Shown: positions 51,454 through 61,166, counted from the first letter of the stretch. The stretch is 64,000 bases of DNA from Anaerolineaceae bacterium (GCA_002699125.1 PABI01000135.1:53573-117572), one strand, 5' to 3'. Notes: a model not told the origin generated them from the letters alone. Numbers and translations: made by a program.

Positions 51454-54033
51454 ATGAAACATAAACGAACTGTATTCATTTTATTGCTGCTGGTTTTGGT
51501 ACTGGCTGCCTGTGGCGGGGGCGAAGAAGTCGATCCGGCCGAGTTTGACACCATTGAAAGTGAAGTAATCGGTGTTGAAATTGGTTACCCCGATGAGTGG
51601 GAAGCGGAAGTAGACGAATTCGGTGACCTATATATTGCTTCTGATGAGGCGCTGTTAGACGAGGATGCCGAAGCTGTGCTGGAAGGCGCTCTGGTGACTA
51701 TCACTTCGTTCGATGCCGAGATGTTATCTTTCTTAGGCGATGATCTGGACCTTGATGATCCGGTCAGCGTCGTGAATCTATTCGTCGATTTGGCGACGGA
51801 AGAAAATGATGAGATGGAGTTTAACGTGACTGAGGAGGCAACGGCCGTTACCCTGGACCGTGAGCCTGGGGCGACGATAATCCTGGAAGTTACCGACGAT
51901 GATGTTAACGGCGTGGCTTATTTTACGGCCGTCGTCGATGACGACCGCGTTGTCTACATCTTTGGCGCAGCCGAAGAGAGCGAAAGCAACTTTGGCAACA
52001 TTTACGAAGCGATGTTGAGCACGCTGGACATTAGTAACCCGTCCCCCGTTGCGGCCGAACCAGACCCCGTCGCAACCGAGGAAGAGTCGGCGGCGGATGA
52101 TGTCGCCGTCGTGGTGGAGGAAACAGAGACAGAACCCGAGCCGGAGCCGGAACCTGAACCAGACGTCGAGCTGGGCGAAGAAATCCGCAGCGCCGAGGGA
52201 GGATTCTCGTTCAACACCGTTCCCGATTGGGAAACAGAGGAATTGTTCGGCCTGGCTTCAGCCAGTTCTCCGGATGCCGAGGAAAACAAGGGGCCCACCA
52301 TCTTCCTCGTTGGCGCCTTGACCGATGAAGAAATGACCCTCGATGACGGCTTCGCCGAGTTCATGGCCAGCTTCTCTGAAGATGAGCAGCAAATGGAAGT
52401 TGTTAACACCTTCGAGACTGAAATCGCCGGCATTGCCGCCCGTGGTGCAGACCTCACCAACATCGCAGAGGATGGCACCCCGCTGACCGGGCAAATCCTC
52501 TTTACCATGGCTTCGCCGGAGCAAACCTTCGTCGCCTTTGGCTTTGCCCCCACCGACCGCTGGGACGCTGAAACCGCCGCCTGGTTCAACGCTGTTATGA
52601 ATTCCGTCACCTTCTTCCCGCCTGAAGTGGAGGCCGCCGAGGTTGAGGTGCGCCAATGGGCTATGGGCGCAGCCGCCAGTTCCCAATACAGCGAACCTGG
52701 CTGGTCTGCCCAGCAAGCCGTCGGCGAACCCGACTTGTACCCGGACTGCGGCGACAGCGTCGACGCCTGGGCCTCCTTAGATAGCAACACCGTCGAATGG
52801 CTGGAACTCGTCTACACGACCCCCGTCGTGCCGACCGAAATCAACGTCTACGAAACCTATAATCCGGGGCAGATCGTCGCCGTCGAGGTGCGTAACCAGG
52901 ACAACGAGCTGCACACCGTGTATACCGCCTCCCCGCAAACGCTCGACGATTGCGCCAGCATCCTGACGGTCTTCCCGGACGTGGATTTCGCAGTCAGCGC
53001 CGTGCGCATCACCGTTGACCAATCTGTCATCAACAATTGGGCAGAAATCGACGCGGTGGAACTTGTCGGCTTTGCTGATTCAGGAACGGCCGTATCCACC
53101 GAGGATTCCGCATCACCCAGCGAACCACTTACCATCGAACCCCAGGATGGTTTCCTCTGGCACGCGGGTGGCGAGAGTGGCTTCAACAGCGACCAGTTGG
53201 GTGTGCCTGACGGAATGGACGTAGATGCCAACGGCTTTCTCTACGTCGCCGACCGCAATCACGGTATCTGGTTCTTCAACCCCGACGGCACCTTTGGCGA
53301 TCTGCTCGAAAGCGATACTTTCAACAACCCCACCGACATAGAAACCAGCACGCAGGGCAGCGGCCTCATCGCCGTCGCCTCCTGGGGCAACAACAACATT
53401 TCCGTCTTCGACTACGGTGGAAACCTGCTCACCAGCTTCGGCTCCGAAGGCAATGGAGCCGGCCAGTTCGCCTTGTTCAGCCCGCAAGACCTGACTCTCG
53501 ATCTGGACCAAAACATCTATGTTCTGGACAACAACGAGGATGCCAACGGTGATGCCTGGGATCGAATTCAGGTCTTCGACGTGGCCGGCAACTATCTTTA
53601 CGAATGGACGGTAGACGAGGAATTCTTCGCTCCCACGGCGCTCAAATTCTGGGCTGGTCCCACCCCAGATGAAGACCGCATCTTTGTCCTCGGTTTCGTC
53701 GGCGGCTACATCCTTGAATACGACCTTCAGGGCAACCTGATCCGCCGCATCGGCGAAGACGCCATCGGTTTCACCGGGCCGCAAGACCTGGACCTGGACG
53801 AGGCGGGCAACTTTTATGTGGCAGTCTGGACGCCAGACAGCGTGATGAAACTCGACCACGACGGCAATTTGCTCGACCAATGGGGCATCTCCGTAGACGA
53901 TGATGAGGGAGGCGTTCCGGCCGGGGCGTTTTACCAACCGTTTGGCATCGCCGTTCAGCCAGATGGCAGCGAGATTTATGTGAGCGAGTGGACTGGTGAT
54001 TACGCTTACGTGACGGCGTTCGAGTTCCGGTAA
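51454..54033 (+). CDS. Large acidic lipoprotein: two PsbP/DUF1795-like domains, discoidin-like domain, NHL repeats
   Basis: 859 aa. Lipobox LAAC near residue 20 anchors it outside the cell. Two similar domains (about 25-190 and 240-385) are separated by a Glu-Pro repeat linker (near 228-238). A discoidin/F5-8-like beta sandwich (about 395-540; LYPDCGDSVDAWASL) is followed by six NHL/beta-propeller repeats (about 575-859; GVPDGMDVDANGFLYVADRN). The very acidic composition suggests extracellular cation or polymer binding. It is read after the small gene with AAGGAG before the ATG. Function unknown; adhesion or carbohydrate binding is possible. Confidence 0.75.
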   Translation: MKHKRTVFILLLLVLVLAACGGGEEVDPAEFDTIESEVIGVEIGYPDEWEAEVDEFGDLYIASDEALLDEDAEAVLEGALVTITSFDAEMLSFLGDDLDLDDPVSVVNLFVDLATEENDEMEFNVTEEATAVTLDREPGATIILEVTDDDVNGVAYFTAVVDDDRVVYIFGAAEESESNFGNIYEAMLSTLDISNPSPVAAEPDPVATEEESAADDVAVVVEETETEPEPEPEPEPDVELGEEIRSAEGGFSFNTVPDWETEELFGLASASSPDAEENKGPTIFLVGALTDEEMTLDDGFAEFMASFSEDEQQMEVVNTFETEIAGIAARGADLTNIAEDGTPLTGQILFTMASPEQTFVAFGFAPTDRWDAETAAWFNAVMNSVTFFPPEVEAAEVEVRQWAMGAAASSQYSEPGWSAQQAVGEPDLYPDCGDSVDAWASLDSNTVEWLELVYTTPVVPTEINVYETYNPGQIVAVEVRNQDNELHTVYTASPQTLDDCASILTVFPDVDFAVSAVRITVDQSVINNWAEIDAVELVGFADSGTAVSTEDSASPSEPLTIEPQDGFLWHAGGESGFNSDQLGVPDGMDVDANGFLYVADRNHGIWFFNPDGTFGDLLESDTFNNPTDIETSTQGSGLIAVASWGNNNISVFDYGGNLLTSFGSEGNGAGQFALFSPQDLTLDLDQNIYVLDNNEDANGDAWDRIQVFDVAGNYLYEWTVDEEFFAPTALKFWAGPTPDEDRIFVLGFVGGYILEYDLQGNLIRRIGEDAIGFTGPQDLDLDEAGNFYVAVWTPDSVMKLDHDGNLLDQWGISVDDDEGGVPAGAFYQPFGIAVQPDGSEIYVSEWTGDYAYVTAFEFR

Positions 54034-54071
54034 ATTCTCCAGGAGCGATGGCTCACCAAGCGTGATGAAAC

Positions 54072-54123
54072 ATAGCAGCGAATTAACGTGAATCAACCCA
54101 AATCAGCGTTAATTCGCTGCTAT
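54072..54123 (+). terminator. Hairpin with 17-bp perfect stem after the NHL lipoprotein
   Basis: ATAGCAGCGAATTAACG (54072-54088) and CGTTAATTCGCTGCTAT (54107-54123) pair perfectly with an 18-nt loop, followed by TTTTC. It probably ends transcription; the T-run is short. Confidence 0.6.
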
Positions 54124-54171
54124 TTTCAGGGGGGACGATACCAACTGTCGTTGACCACCATGAATTAAAAT

Positions 54172-54236
54172 GGAACGCTGATTTACCTGATTAGCCTGAT
54201 AAAAATGATCATGGGAATCAGGAAAATCAGCGTCCT
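54172..54236. repeat. GGACGCTGAT repeat family, copy 3
   Basis: GGAACGCTGATTTACC at the left and AATCAGCGTCC at the right form inverted ends, with CTGATT units between, closely related to the copies at 12745 and 38089. The rest of the 324-bp gap (54034-54357) has the terminator and short imperfect repeats such as ACGCTCAGCC with GCGTGAGGCT; I see no gene. Confidence 0.65.
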
Positions 54237-54357
54237 CTTTTCGGAGGAGACGACATGAGCGTAGGCTCAACACCATGAATGAAAATCTCACGCTCAGCCG
54301 CCAAGTGTGTAAAACGGTCTTTCCGACTTTGCGTGAGGCTATTTTCACAGGAGCAAA

Positions 54358-54876
54358 ATGACCGACACTAGAAAACTAACCACTAAGGAACGTGAAATTT
54401 GGGGCCTGCTGCGCCAGCTAACCGCGCCTGACGGCAAGTCTCGCGCCTCGGCGCGCCAGATCATGTTGAATATGCCCGAGGCGGATCGCAAAACGGCCGT
54501 TCAGCTGATCAAGACGTTTGATGAGCGCCAGGGCTTCGGCTACCCGCTCAACAAAGAGAAGCTGATCAACGACATAAGCACCTGGGATGCAGAAGCTGTT
54601 TTCGGCCAACTTAACTTGCCCCTTATCAATGATGAAGAGCGCCGCAGAATCGAGGTTTTAATCAGCAATTTGCAGTCACGGGACGGCGTGGCCCGGGCGG
54701 AAGCGGCCAATGAACTGGTAAAAATAGGGGGGCGCGCCGTGCCCTTCCTGCTCAACGGCGTGCAAACCGCGCCGCGCGAACGGCAGCACGAGATTGTGAT
54801 TACTCTGGAACGCATCAACCCCGACTCGGCCACACGGGTAAAGCAGTTTCTGGCCGCGGCCAAATGGAAAAGTTAA
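54358..54876 (+). CDS. HEAT-repeat-like hypothetical protein
   Basis: 172 aa, helical and charged, no TM. The C-terminal part (about 98-165; NLQSRDGVARAEAANELVKIG, then AVPFLLNGV) fits one or two HEAT/PBS-type repeats that mediate protein contacts. The N-terminal 90 residues are unrecognised. AGGAG lies six bases before the ATG. The last 13 bp overlap the following lipoprotein gene, so they are co-expressed and may act together. Confidence 0.55.
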   Translation: MTDTRKLTTKEREIWGLLRQLTAPDGKSRASARQIMLNMPEADRKTAVQLIKTFDERQGFGYPLNKEKLINDISTWDAEAVFGQLNLPLINDEERRRIEVLISNLQSRDGVARAEAANELVKIGGRAVPFLLNGVQTAPRERQHEIVITLERINPDSATRVKQFLAAAKWKS

Positions 54877-56879
54877 TTTACTTTCTCGTTCTACTCCTCC
54901 TGCTGGCGGGATGTGGCGGCGGCACGGCCGTATGGCAGCCCAATTCCACTACCCCACCGCGCCTGGACAGCCCGCCGCCCCGTTTACTCGTCCAGCCCAA
55001 CGCAGGCAGCGGCGAGTTGATAGTGCTGGACGTGGTGACCGGACAAAAGGAGAGCCGGTTGGTTAGCCCCGCCGTCGGTCTCGATGAGATCATCAGCGGC
55101 CCGTACCAGCCGGTCGGCGACCTATTGGTCAACGATACCCACTTCTTCAACCTGACCGACGGCCTGGCTGCGCCAAATGGCCTGTGGCTGGTGACGGCCG
55201 AAAATGGGCTAACCCTCTGGCGCGTGGATGGGGTGCAGGTCACGCTGTCAGACACGGGGGATACGCCGATTTGGTCGCCAGACGGCCGTTGGCTGGCGTA
55301 TCGTGATGCGGACGGCGTGTGGGCGGTAGACGTAATGGCCGACCTGACGCCGCAGTTGGTGAGCGATACCCGCTACGAGCCGCTGGCCTGGTCGCCTGAC
55401 AATCGCCAACTGCTGCTGCGCCAGGGGGAAACGGCCGTTCTTTTCACCATCGCTGCCGGGCAGAACGAAACCCTGCGCGGCGTGGATGCATCTCAAATTC
55501 ACGGCTATCCGGTCTGGTCGCCCGATGGGGAAACGATTTATGCGCGCTACGGCCGTAACGGCACGCTGGATATTGAAAGCGGCCATCATCAGCCGGATAA
55601 CATCCAGGCAAGGCTGGTCGCCATCGCCACCGATGGGCGCAGCAGCCCCCTGCGTGACCTGCTGCCCGACCAGCAAGACAGCGGCAGCACCGATTTTTTG
55701 CTTGCCCCGGACGGCGATCTGCTGCTGGTGCGCCACTTCGTCTGCCGCAGTGAGCCTGGCGGGCTGATTCCGTTTAGCCGCACACGCCGCTGCACCGGCG
55801 CGCTGCTGCTGGTAGAGACGGCGACCGGCAGCTACCAGACGATAGAGGACGCGCCTTTGGCCGGGGTGATGGCTTGGGAACGGCCGTTCCCTCCTGTACA
55901 ATTTGCCGATCTGCCCACACCTGCTGCGTCCACCGACTCCCCTGGCGATACCGCTTTCTGGCAGCCCACTGCCGCACCGGGACAAAATCCGGCGACGGCC
56001 GTGCCCTTTGGTGAAGCGGCCGGTCGCCTGGGTCAGCAAATGACGGTCATGGAACTGCTCACGGGTGATGACGCGCTGGCGCTGGCCCAGAGCGCCGCCA
56101 CCGACCCGCCGCTGCTGCCGCCGGCACCTGGCTACACTTACGTCGCCGTGCGCCAGCAGGCCGGGCGGGAAGCAGGGCAAGCCGCTATTTACGGCTCCAC
56201 CAATCATTTACTGCTGGATGACCGGCTGGCGGCCCATGGTGAAGTGGCCTGGTTAGACACGACGGGGGCGGTGTTGCAAGAGCTGCCCTACAGCGCCGAA
56301 GAACCGGCCACCTATTGGCAGCTTTTCATCCTGGAAGTGGGCGCTCGACCCTGGCTGCTGGTTTCTCCGGCCAGAGCCGATAATCAGCCTGATTTGTATT
56401 ATCAACTAACGGCGGAAGATGGCGGCTCTGCCCCGCCGCCCGCAGTGAAATCGCTGCCTGTCAATGAGGTGGGGGTAGCTGAAGCGGCAGTCGTGGGACA
56501 AACGGCCGTTTCCTCGGCCTGGCAAATGACGCTGCTGGACCCGGCGGAACGGCCGGCGGCGAACCCCGGTTTGGTCCTGGTGCAGATTGGCTACACCGCC
56601 CCACCGCCCGGCACAGATCGGCTGCTCACCTGTCTGCCACGGGAGCCGTTTCAGGGTGCGGCGGGCAGCCAGGTGGTGGATAGTGACTCTCTGGGTTCGC
56701 TCCCCTTCCAGAACTTTGCCCGCCCCGTCTGCTTTTTGCCCGGTGGGGAATTTCGTGGCTGGCTGCTGGTGATGCCGGCTGTTGGGGAGGAAACGGCCGT
56801 GTTCCGCTTCACTCCCCCACACCCTGTTCCCTTTGGCGAGCGGCTGTTCACCATGACAAGTAATGAGTTCACTGAATAA
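54864..56879 (+). CDS. Lipoprotein with TolB/WD40-like beta-propeller
   Basis: 671 aa. Lipobox LLAGC near residue 17 gives a surface lipoprotein. Residues about 45-330 contain propeller blades with the WSPDGRW, WSPDNRQ and WSPDGET motifs of TolB-like repeats. A Pro/Thr-rich linker follows and the C-terminal 300 residues are beta-rich without a recognised domain. It begins inside the HEAT-like gene without its own ribosome site, so translation is probably coupled. Extracellular binding is plausible; the ligand is unknown. Confidence 0.7.
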   Translation: MEKLIYFLVLLLLLAGCGGGTAVWQPNSTTPPRLDSPPPRLLVQPNAGSGELIVLDVVTGQKESRLVSPAVGLDEIISGPYQPVGDLLVNDTHFFNLTDGLAAPNGLWLVTAENGLTLWRVDGVQVTLSDTGDTPIWSPDGRWLAYRDADGVWAVDVMADLTPQLVSDTRYEPLAWSPDNRQLLLRQGETAVLFTIAAGQNETLRGVDASQIHGYPVWSPDGETIYARYGRNGTLDIESGHHQPDNIQARLVAIATDGRSSPLRDLLPDQQDSGSTDFLLAPDGDLLLVRHFVCRSEPGGLIPFSRTRRCTGALLLVETATGSYQTIEDAPLAGVMAWERPFPPVQFADLPTPAASTDSPGDTAFWQPTAAPGQNPATAVPFGEAAGRLGQQMTVMELLTGDDALALAQSAATDPPLLPPAPGYTYVAVRQQAGREAGQAAIYGSTNHLLLDDRLAAHGEVAWLDTTGAVLQELPYSAEEPATYWQLFILEVGARPWLLVSPARADNQPDLYYQLTAEDGGSAPPPAVKSLPVNEVGVAEAAVVGQTAVSSAWQMTLLDPAERPAANPGLVLVQIGYTAPPPGTDRLLTCLPREPFQGAAGSQVVDSDSLGSLPFQNFARPVCFLPGGEFRGWLLVMPAVGEETAVFRFTPPHPVPFGERLFTMTSNEFTE

Positions 56880-56882
56880 AGA

Positions 56883-56955
56883 CAACGCAGAGGCGCGGAG
56901 GCGCAGAGTGAGCGTAGTTTCTTCTCTGCGTCTCTGTGCCTCTGCGTTTTTGTCA
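56883..56955. repeat. Inverted repeat of AACGCAGAGGCGC type
   Basis: AACGCAGAGGCGCGGAGGCG at the left and CTGTGCCTCTGCGTTTTT at the right form an imperfect inverted repeat of about 73 bp with CGCAGAG units. It ends in a T-run, so it may double as a terminator for the lipoprotein gene. Confidence 0.6.
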
Positions 56956-56995
56956 GTAAAGTCACTGAATAGAATAGACATTAAAGGACAACAAG

Positions 56996-57823
56996 ATGAG
57001 TAAATGGGGATACGCCTGGCGCAAAGGATTGGAACGTAACTGCCTGATTCAGATTATTGCCGCAGTGGTCGGCCTGCCGCTGGCGCTTTGTCTGATTGTG
57101 ACGGCCGTATTGCTGGCCACAAGCCTGCCTGCAGATGGGGATGGCACGACGCTGATCTGGCTGTTTGTCTGTATGGCGCCGCTGGGGCTGCTGCTGCTCG
57201 GCGGGCCGTTTGCGGCCGTTTACATCGTTACGCGGCGGCGGGCGCGCTGGCTGGATGAGCTGTTTGCTCCGCTAGGACTCGATGGCAGCAGCTACACGAT
57301 GACCGGCCGCCAATATCACGGCCGTTACCGGGATCGCCAACTGGACGTGTACATTTATCGCGGGCCGGGCGTGCGCTTTCACGTCAGCGCCAATGTGGCT
57401 ACCCGCCTTAGTGCCGCCGCCGAAGAGGATGTCGCCCAATCGTTGGCCAAATTGTTTAACGGCCCGCCATTAACCCATAATCAGCCCAATCTGGAGGGAA
57501 TTACGATCTTTGCCCACGAAGAAGCATGGGGGCAAGCATTTGCCGCCAACCCGGCCATCGCCGACGTGGTGCGGCGACTCATTCATGGGGAGAACAGCTT
57601 CCTCTTTCGTCAGGTACACGTCCGGCCCGGTGCCGTTCATTTGCAATTGTGGCGCACCGACCGCATGTTGAGCCTGGAGATAACGGCCGAGCAAGTGGCC
57701 GAATGGACGGAGCTGCTGCTGCGGCTGGCCGAACTAATAGAAAGACTGCCCCCACCGTCGGAAAAGCTGGCTCTCACGCCGCTGGAGGAGCGCGCCCGAC
57801 GAGGATCTTCTTTGACAGCTTAA
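56996..57823 (+). CDS. Two-TM membrane protein of unknown family
   Basis: 275 aa. Two TM helices near residues 19-44 and 52-77 are followed by a soluble cytoplasmic or external domain (about 85-275) with mixed alpha/beta pattern and no motif that I can name. AAGGA about eight bases before the ATG. It follows the TolB-like lipoprotein after a repeat element and precedes the V4R kinase by about 100 bp; the neighbours do not fix its role. Confidence 0.6.
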   Translation: MSKWGYAWRKGLERNCLIQIIAAVVGLPLALCLIVTAVLLATSLPADGDGTTLIWLFVCMAPLGLLLLGGPFAAVYIVTRRRARWLDELFAPLGLDGSSYTMTGRQYHGRYRDRQLDVYIYRGPGVRFHVSANVATRLSAAAEEDVAQSLAKLFNGPPLTHNQPNLEGITIFAHEEAWGQAFAANPAIADVVRRLIHGENSFLFRQVHVRPGAVHLQLWRTDRMLSLEITAEQVAEWTELLLRLAELIERLPPPSEKLALTPLEERARRGSSLTA

Positions 57824-57920
57824 AAATGCACTTGGTGCATCACACAATTTACGTGAGGTTTATCACTTTCAGGGTCACATTGAACATTATATGATCGGGC
57901 GCGGCACGATGTGAAATTAG

Positions 57921-60167
57921 ATGGGATTGCTGAAAGGGATTATGTTTCTTCACAATTTGTTAGCAGAAGAACAGAGCGGCATCCTGCGCTTTGGCGGTGC
58001 GCGTATGGCTTTGCTGGATATCGAGGCAGGGTTCTGGGGCTTGCGCCAGCAATTGGAAGCGTTGGTAGGCCATCAGCTGACGGACAGTGCCTTGCAGCAA
58101 GCCGGCGCCAACGGTGGCGCGGCCTTTGCCCGCGCCTTTGCCCCGGATGTTACGGCGGATACGGCCGTTTCCATTTTTCGTGACTGTGTGGCAGCTTACC
58201 AGGCTGCTGGCTTTGGCCAGTTTACCGTGGAAATCATGGAATGGCCCATTGGCCGGGTGATCGTTCATGGGCATAATACATTTGAAGCGTGGATGATGCA
58301 GCAGCACAAGCAGGCAGAAGCATCCGCCTGTGTTTACACAGCAGGCGTTCTGGTGGGTTTCATCAACGTTCTTACCAACAGGCGCGACATCGTTTGTATT
58401 CAAAACAGCTGCCAGGCTGAAGGCGCCGATGAATGCACGTTTGAACTGATTCCGGCAACCGAAACAAACCAAACGGCCGTTGTCGCTTTTGACCCCAATC
58501 CCGGCCTGGCAACCGAAACGGCCGTCACCCCTCCCATCGAAGATGAAAAAGAGCCAACCGCTGAGCTTTCGGCTTTGTTGGCCATCACCCAAAATATTGC
58601 CTCTGCTCTGGAACTGGAGCCGATGCTTCATCTCATCCTGGAGCAATTTAAAGCGGTGGTGGCTTATGATGGTGCGGCTGTTTTGGAACTTGATGGAGAT
58701 GCCTTAAACATTTTGGCCTATCGAGGCCCTATCCCCCAGAAAGACGCCCTGCGCCTACGTTTTCCCCTAACGGACTCCAAAGCCAATCAAGCGGTAATTG
58801 AAAGCCGCGAACCGGTTATTATTTCTGACGTACGGGGCGACACGCCATTGGCACATGGCTTTCAGGCGGCCGCAGGCACAGAGCTGGAGACAACTTTTGG
58901 CTACGTTCGTTCCTGGATGGGGATTCCACTCATCAGTCGTGACCAGGTCATCGGCATGTTGAGCCTGGACCATCACCAGCCGAATTCTTATACCGGGCGG
59001 CACAGCCTGCTAGCCTTAACGTTTGCCAGCAAGGTAGCTGTGGCCATAGAAAATTCCCGTCTCTACCAGGAGGAACAAAATCGGCGGCGCGAGCTGCAAA
59101 CCTTGCTGGATGTGGCGGCAGCCGCCAACAGTTCGCTGGATTTGGACGAAATGCTAAGCACCACAATGGATCGCCTGGTTGACCTTGTTCATGCATCGCG
59201 GGCTGGCGTGCTCCTATGGAACGAGGAAACAGGAAAATTAGAACCGCGGCTCATTCGTCCTGAGCGTGCGATTATGGCTGAGGATATGGCAGAAATGGTT
59301 CAGGCATGCCAGTCAGTTATTGATAATGGCAAAGCACTTTATATTGCGCCAGACGTGTCTAAGGGCTTTTTGGAACCAGGCGCTTTTTTACCGCTGCGCA
59401 TTCGCGATCGAACGCTGGGGTTAATTGGCATTATTGGCGCAGAAGCAGAGCAGTTTAGCCAGGGGCAATTGAATCTTTTCCAATCGATTGCCGATCAGTT
59501 AGCGGTGGCGGTAGAAAACGCGCGTTTGTATGAGCAGGCCGAGCAGGCGGCGGTGGCTGCCGAGCGCAACCGGCTGGCCCGTGATTTGCATGATGCGGTG
59601 ACCCAAACGCTTTTTTCGGCCAGCCTGATTGCCGATGTGCTGCCCCGCATTTGGGAACGGGATCTGGACCAGGGGCGGGCACGGCTGGAAGAACTGCGAG
59701 AATTAACGCGCGGTGCTCTGGCAGAGATGCGTACCTTGCTGTTGGAACTGCGTCCGGCGACCTTAACAGAGACCAGCCTGGCCGAACTGCTGCGCCAATT
59801 AATACAGGCCGTTGGCGGCCGTTCGCGACTGCCCATTGAGCTGATTATTGAAGGGGAACGGCCGTTACCCCCCGAAATCCAAGTCACCCTCTATCGCATT
59901 ACCCAGGAGGCACTTAACAATATCGCCAAACACGCCGGAGCCAGCCAGGCTACCCTGAAATTACTATTTTTACCTCAGGCCGTGAGCTTATCAATTCAAG
60001 ACAACGGCCGGGGATTTGACCCATCCAACGCCCCGCAACATTCATTGGGGCTGGGCATTATGCGGGAACGAGCCGAAAAAATTGGGGCGCAGCTAACCAT
60101 TAACAGCCAGATTGGCGAAGGAACCGTCGTAACGGTTCACATACCTCTCGCCAACGGCACAGAGTAA
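57921..60167 (+). CDS. V4R-GAF-GAF histidine kinase (NarL-type, HisKA_3)
   Basis: 748 aa, soluble. A V4R/XylR-N-like ligand domain (about 45-180, with conserved Cys in QNSCQAEGADECTF) is followed by two GAF domains (about 215-375 and 390-545), HisKA_3 (ARDLHDAVTQTL, His near 556) and HATPase (NGRGFDP and GLGIMRERAE). V4R domains bind small hydrocarbons or metals and can carry redox-active Cys. No response regulator is adjacent, so its partner lies elsewhere. I start at ATG 57921; an ATG at 57942 is also possible. Confidence 0.88.
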   Translation: MGLLKGIMFLHNLLAEEQSGILRFGGARMALLDIEAGFWGLRQQLEALVGHQLTDSALQQAGANGGAAFARAFAPDVTADTAVSIFRDCVAAYQAAGFGQFTVEIMEWPIGRVIVHGHNTFEAWMMQQHKQAEASACVYTAGVLVGFINVLTNRRDIVCIQNSCQAEGADECTFELIPATETNQTAVVAFDPNPGLATETAVTPPIEDEKEPTAELSALLAITQNIASALELEPMLHLILEQFKAVVAYDGAAVLELDGDALNILAYRGPIPQKDALRLRFPLTDSKANQAVIESREPVIISDVRGDTPLAHGFQAAAGTELETTFGYVRSWMGIPLISRDQVIGMLSLDHHQPNSYTGRHSLLALTFASKVAVAIENSRLYQEEQNRRRELQTLLDVAAAANSSLDLDEMLSTTMDRLVDLVHASRAGVLLWNEETGKLEPRLIRPERAIMAEDMAEMVQACQSVIDNGKALYIAPDVSKGFLEPGAFLPLRIRDRTLGLIGIIGAEAEQFSQGQLNLFQSIADQLAVAVENARLYEQAEQAAVAAERNRLARDLHDAVTQTLFSASLIADVLPRIWERDLDQGRARLEELRELTRGALAEMRTLLLELRPATLTETSLAELLRQLIQAVGGRSRLPIELIIEGERPLPPEIQVTLYRITQEALNNIAKHAGASQATLKLLFLPQAVSLSIQDNGRGFDPSNAPQHSLGLGIMRERAEKIGAQLTINSQIGEGTVVTVHIPLANGTE

Positions 60168-60248
60168 GCCCATAACCGTCGCCCTGGCCTTGCAAGAAAA
60201 TCTGGCCGCCTAACCAGGTTCTATCCCCTCCACCTGACCAGTTCCCAT

Positions 60249-60288
60249 GCTCTCCAGCCTGTCGATGTGGCTGGGGAGCTTTTGTTTT
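60249..60288 (+). terminator. Terminator after the V4R kinase
   Basis: GCTCTCCAGCC (60249-60259) pairs with GGCTGGGGAGC (60269-60279; one G-T) around a 9-nt loop, followed by TTTTGTTTT. It closes the kinase transcript and lies about 70 bp upstream of the CPBP protease start. Confidence 0.75.
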
Positions 60289-60357
60289 AGACTGAGCCAC
60301 AGCTCAACAAACATTCAGTGCCCAAATCTTAACAGAAGCCGGCGCCATAGGTGGCTG

Positions 60358-61092
60358 ATGGTCAAAAAAATAGCATACATCATTCTCATTCTGATATTTA
60401 TCCAAATAATGAACCAATTCCTGATTTTCACAGGGTCAGTAATTGAGAGAGCAATTCACCTGGATTTTGGTTATCCAACAAAAATTGTTGGTGTCTATCA
60501 ACAAATTGTCCAGGCAGCCACCGGCATTGTTCTCTTTCGTTGGATTTTTAAGAAGGACATCCACGATCTGGGCATTAATTTGCGCCATAAAAACCTCTCT
60601 CTGCGGTTTTTCTACATTTTTGCGCTCATTTGGATTTCGATCATCGGGGGGTATGTTTGCCTCACCTATTTCTTTTTTCCCAGTGCCTGGGCAGCAATGA
60701 AATCAGTTGAACTGCCACAGACAAACACAATCATAGTCACGCTGCTATTTCAAGGGTTTTTCCCCGGTTTTGGCGAAGAAATTTTGTTTAGAGGCTTCAT
60801 CATCAATTTGCTTTCTGCCCTGGTATTTACCCATTTCAGGCACAGTAAAGCAAATCAGCTCGGCATAATTTTGGTATCAAGTGCCTATTTTGCTATCGCG
60901 CATATCTACTTCACGCTGACACCATTTCGAATCATCCATATCGACTACTTGCAAATCGCTACGGCCGTTGGCTGCGGCACACTTTATGCATTCTTCTACT
61001 TAAAAACAAATAATTTGCTGGCCCCGTTTCTGGCCCATAACTTTTCAAACACAACCGCAACAATTTGCGGCTACCTCATTTCCGCACTGTGA
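60358..61092 (+). CDS. CPBP-family membrane protease 1
   Basis: 244 aa, about seven TM helices. The glutamate/histidine motifs of the CAAX/Abi family are visible: EEILFRGF (first), AIAHIYF (second) and HNFSN (third), supporting zinc-dependent intramembrane hydrolysis. I start at ATG 60358; the upstream frame to 60247 would cross the terminator. Partners and substrate unknown. Codon use is more AT-rich than the neighbours, with just one ACGGCCGT, which may hint at transfer. Confidence 0.8.
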   Translation: MVKKIAYIILILIFIQIMNQFLIFTGSVIERAIHLDFGYPTKIVGVYQQIVQAATGIVLFRWIFKKDIHDLGINLRHKNLSLRFFYIFALIWISIIGGYVCLTYFFFPSAWAAMKSVELPQTNTIIVTLLFQGFFPGFGEEILFRGFIINLLSALVFTHFRHSKANQLGIILVSSAYFAIAHIYFTLTPFRIIHIDYLQIATAVGCGTLYAFFYLKTNNLLAPFLAHNFSNTTATICGYLISAL

Positions 61093-61150
61093 AAAATTGA
61101 AACTCACCATGTGAGTAAGCCAGGGGATAATGGTGGTGCTGACAAGCTAC

Positions 61151-61166
61151 CTGGTCACCTGACCAG
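61151..61166. promoter_or_regulatory. Inverted repeat CTGGTCA-CC-TGACCAG
   Basis: Perfect 7-bp arms with a 2-bp centre in the 217-bp gap before the DUF-type membrane gene. A half-copy (CACCTGACCAGT) appears near 60232. Could be an operator or coincidence; the rest of the gap shows no gene. Confidence 0.3.
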
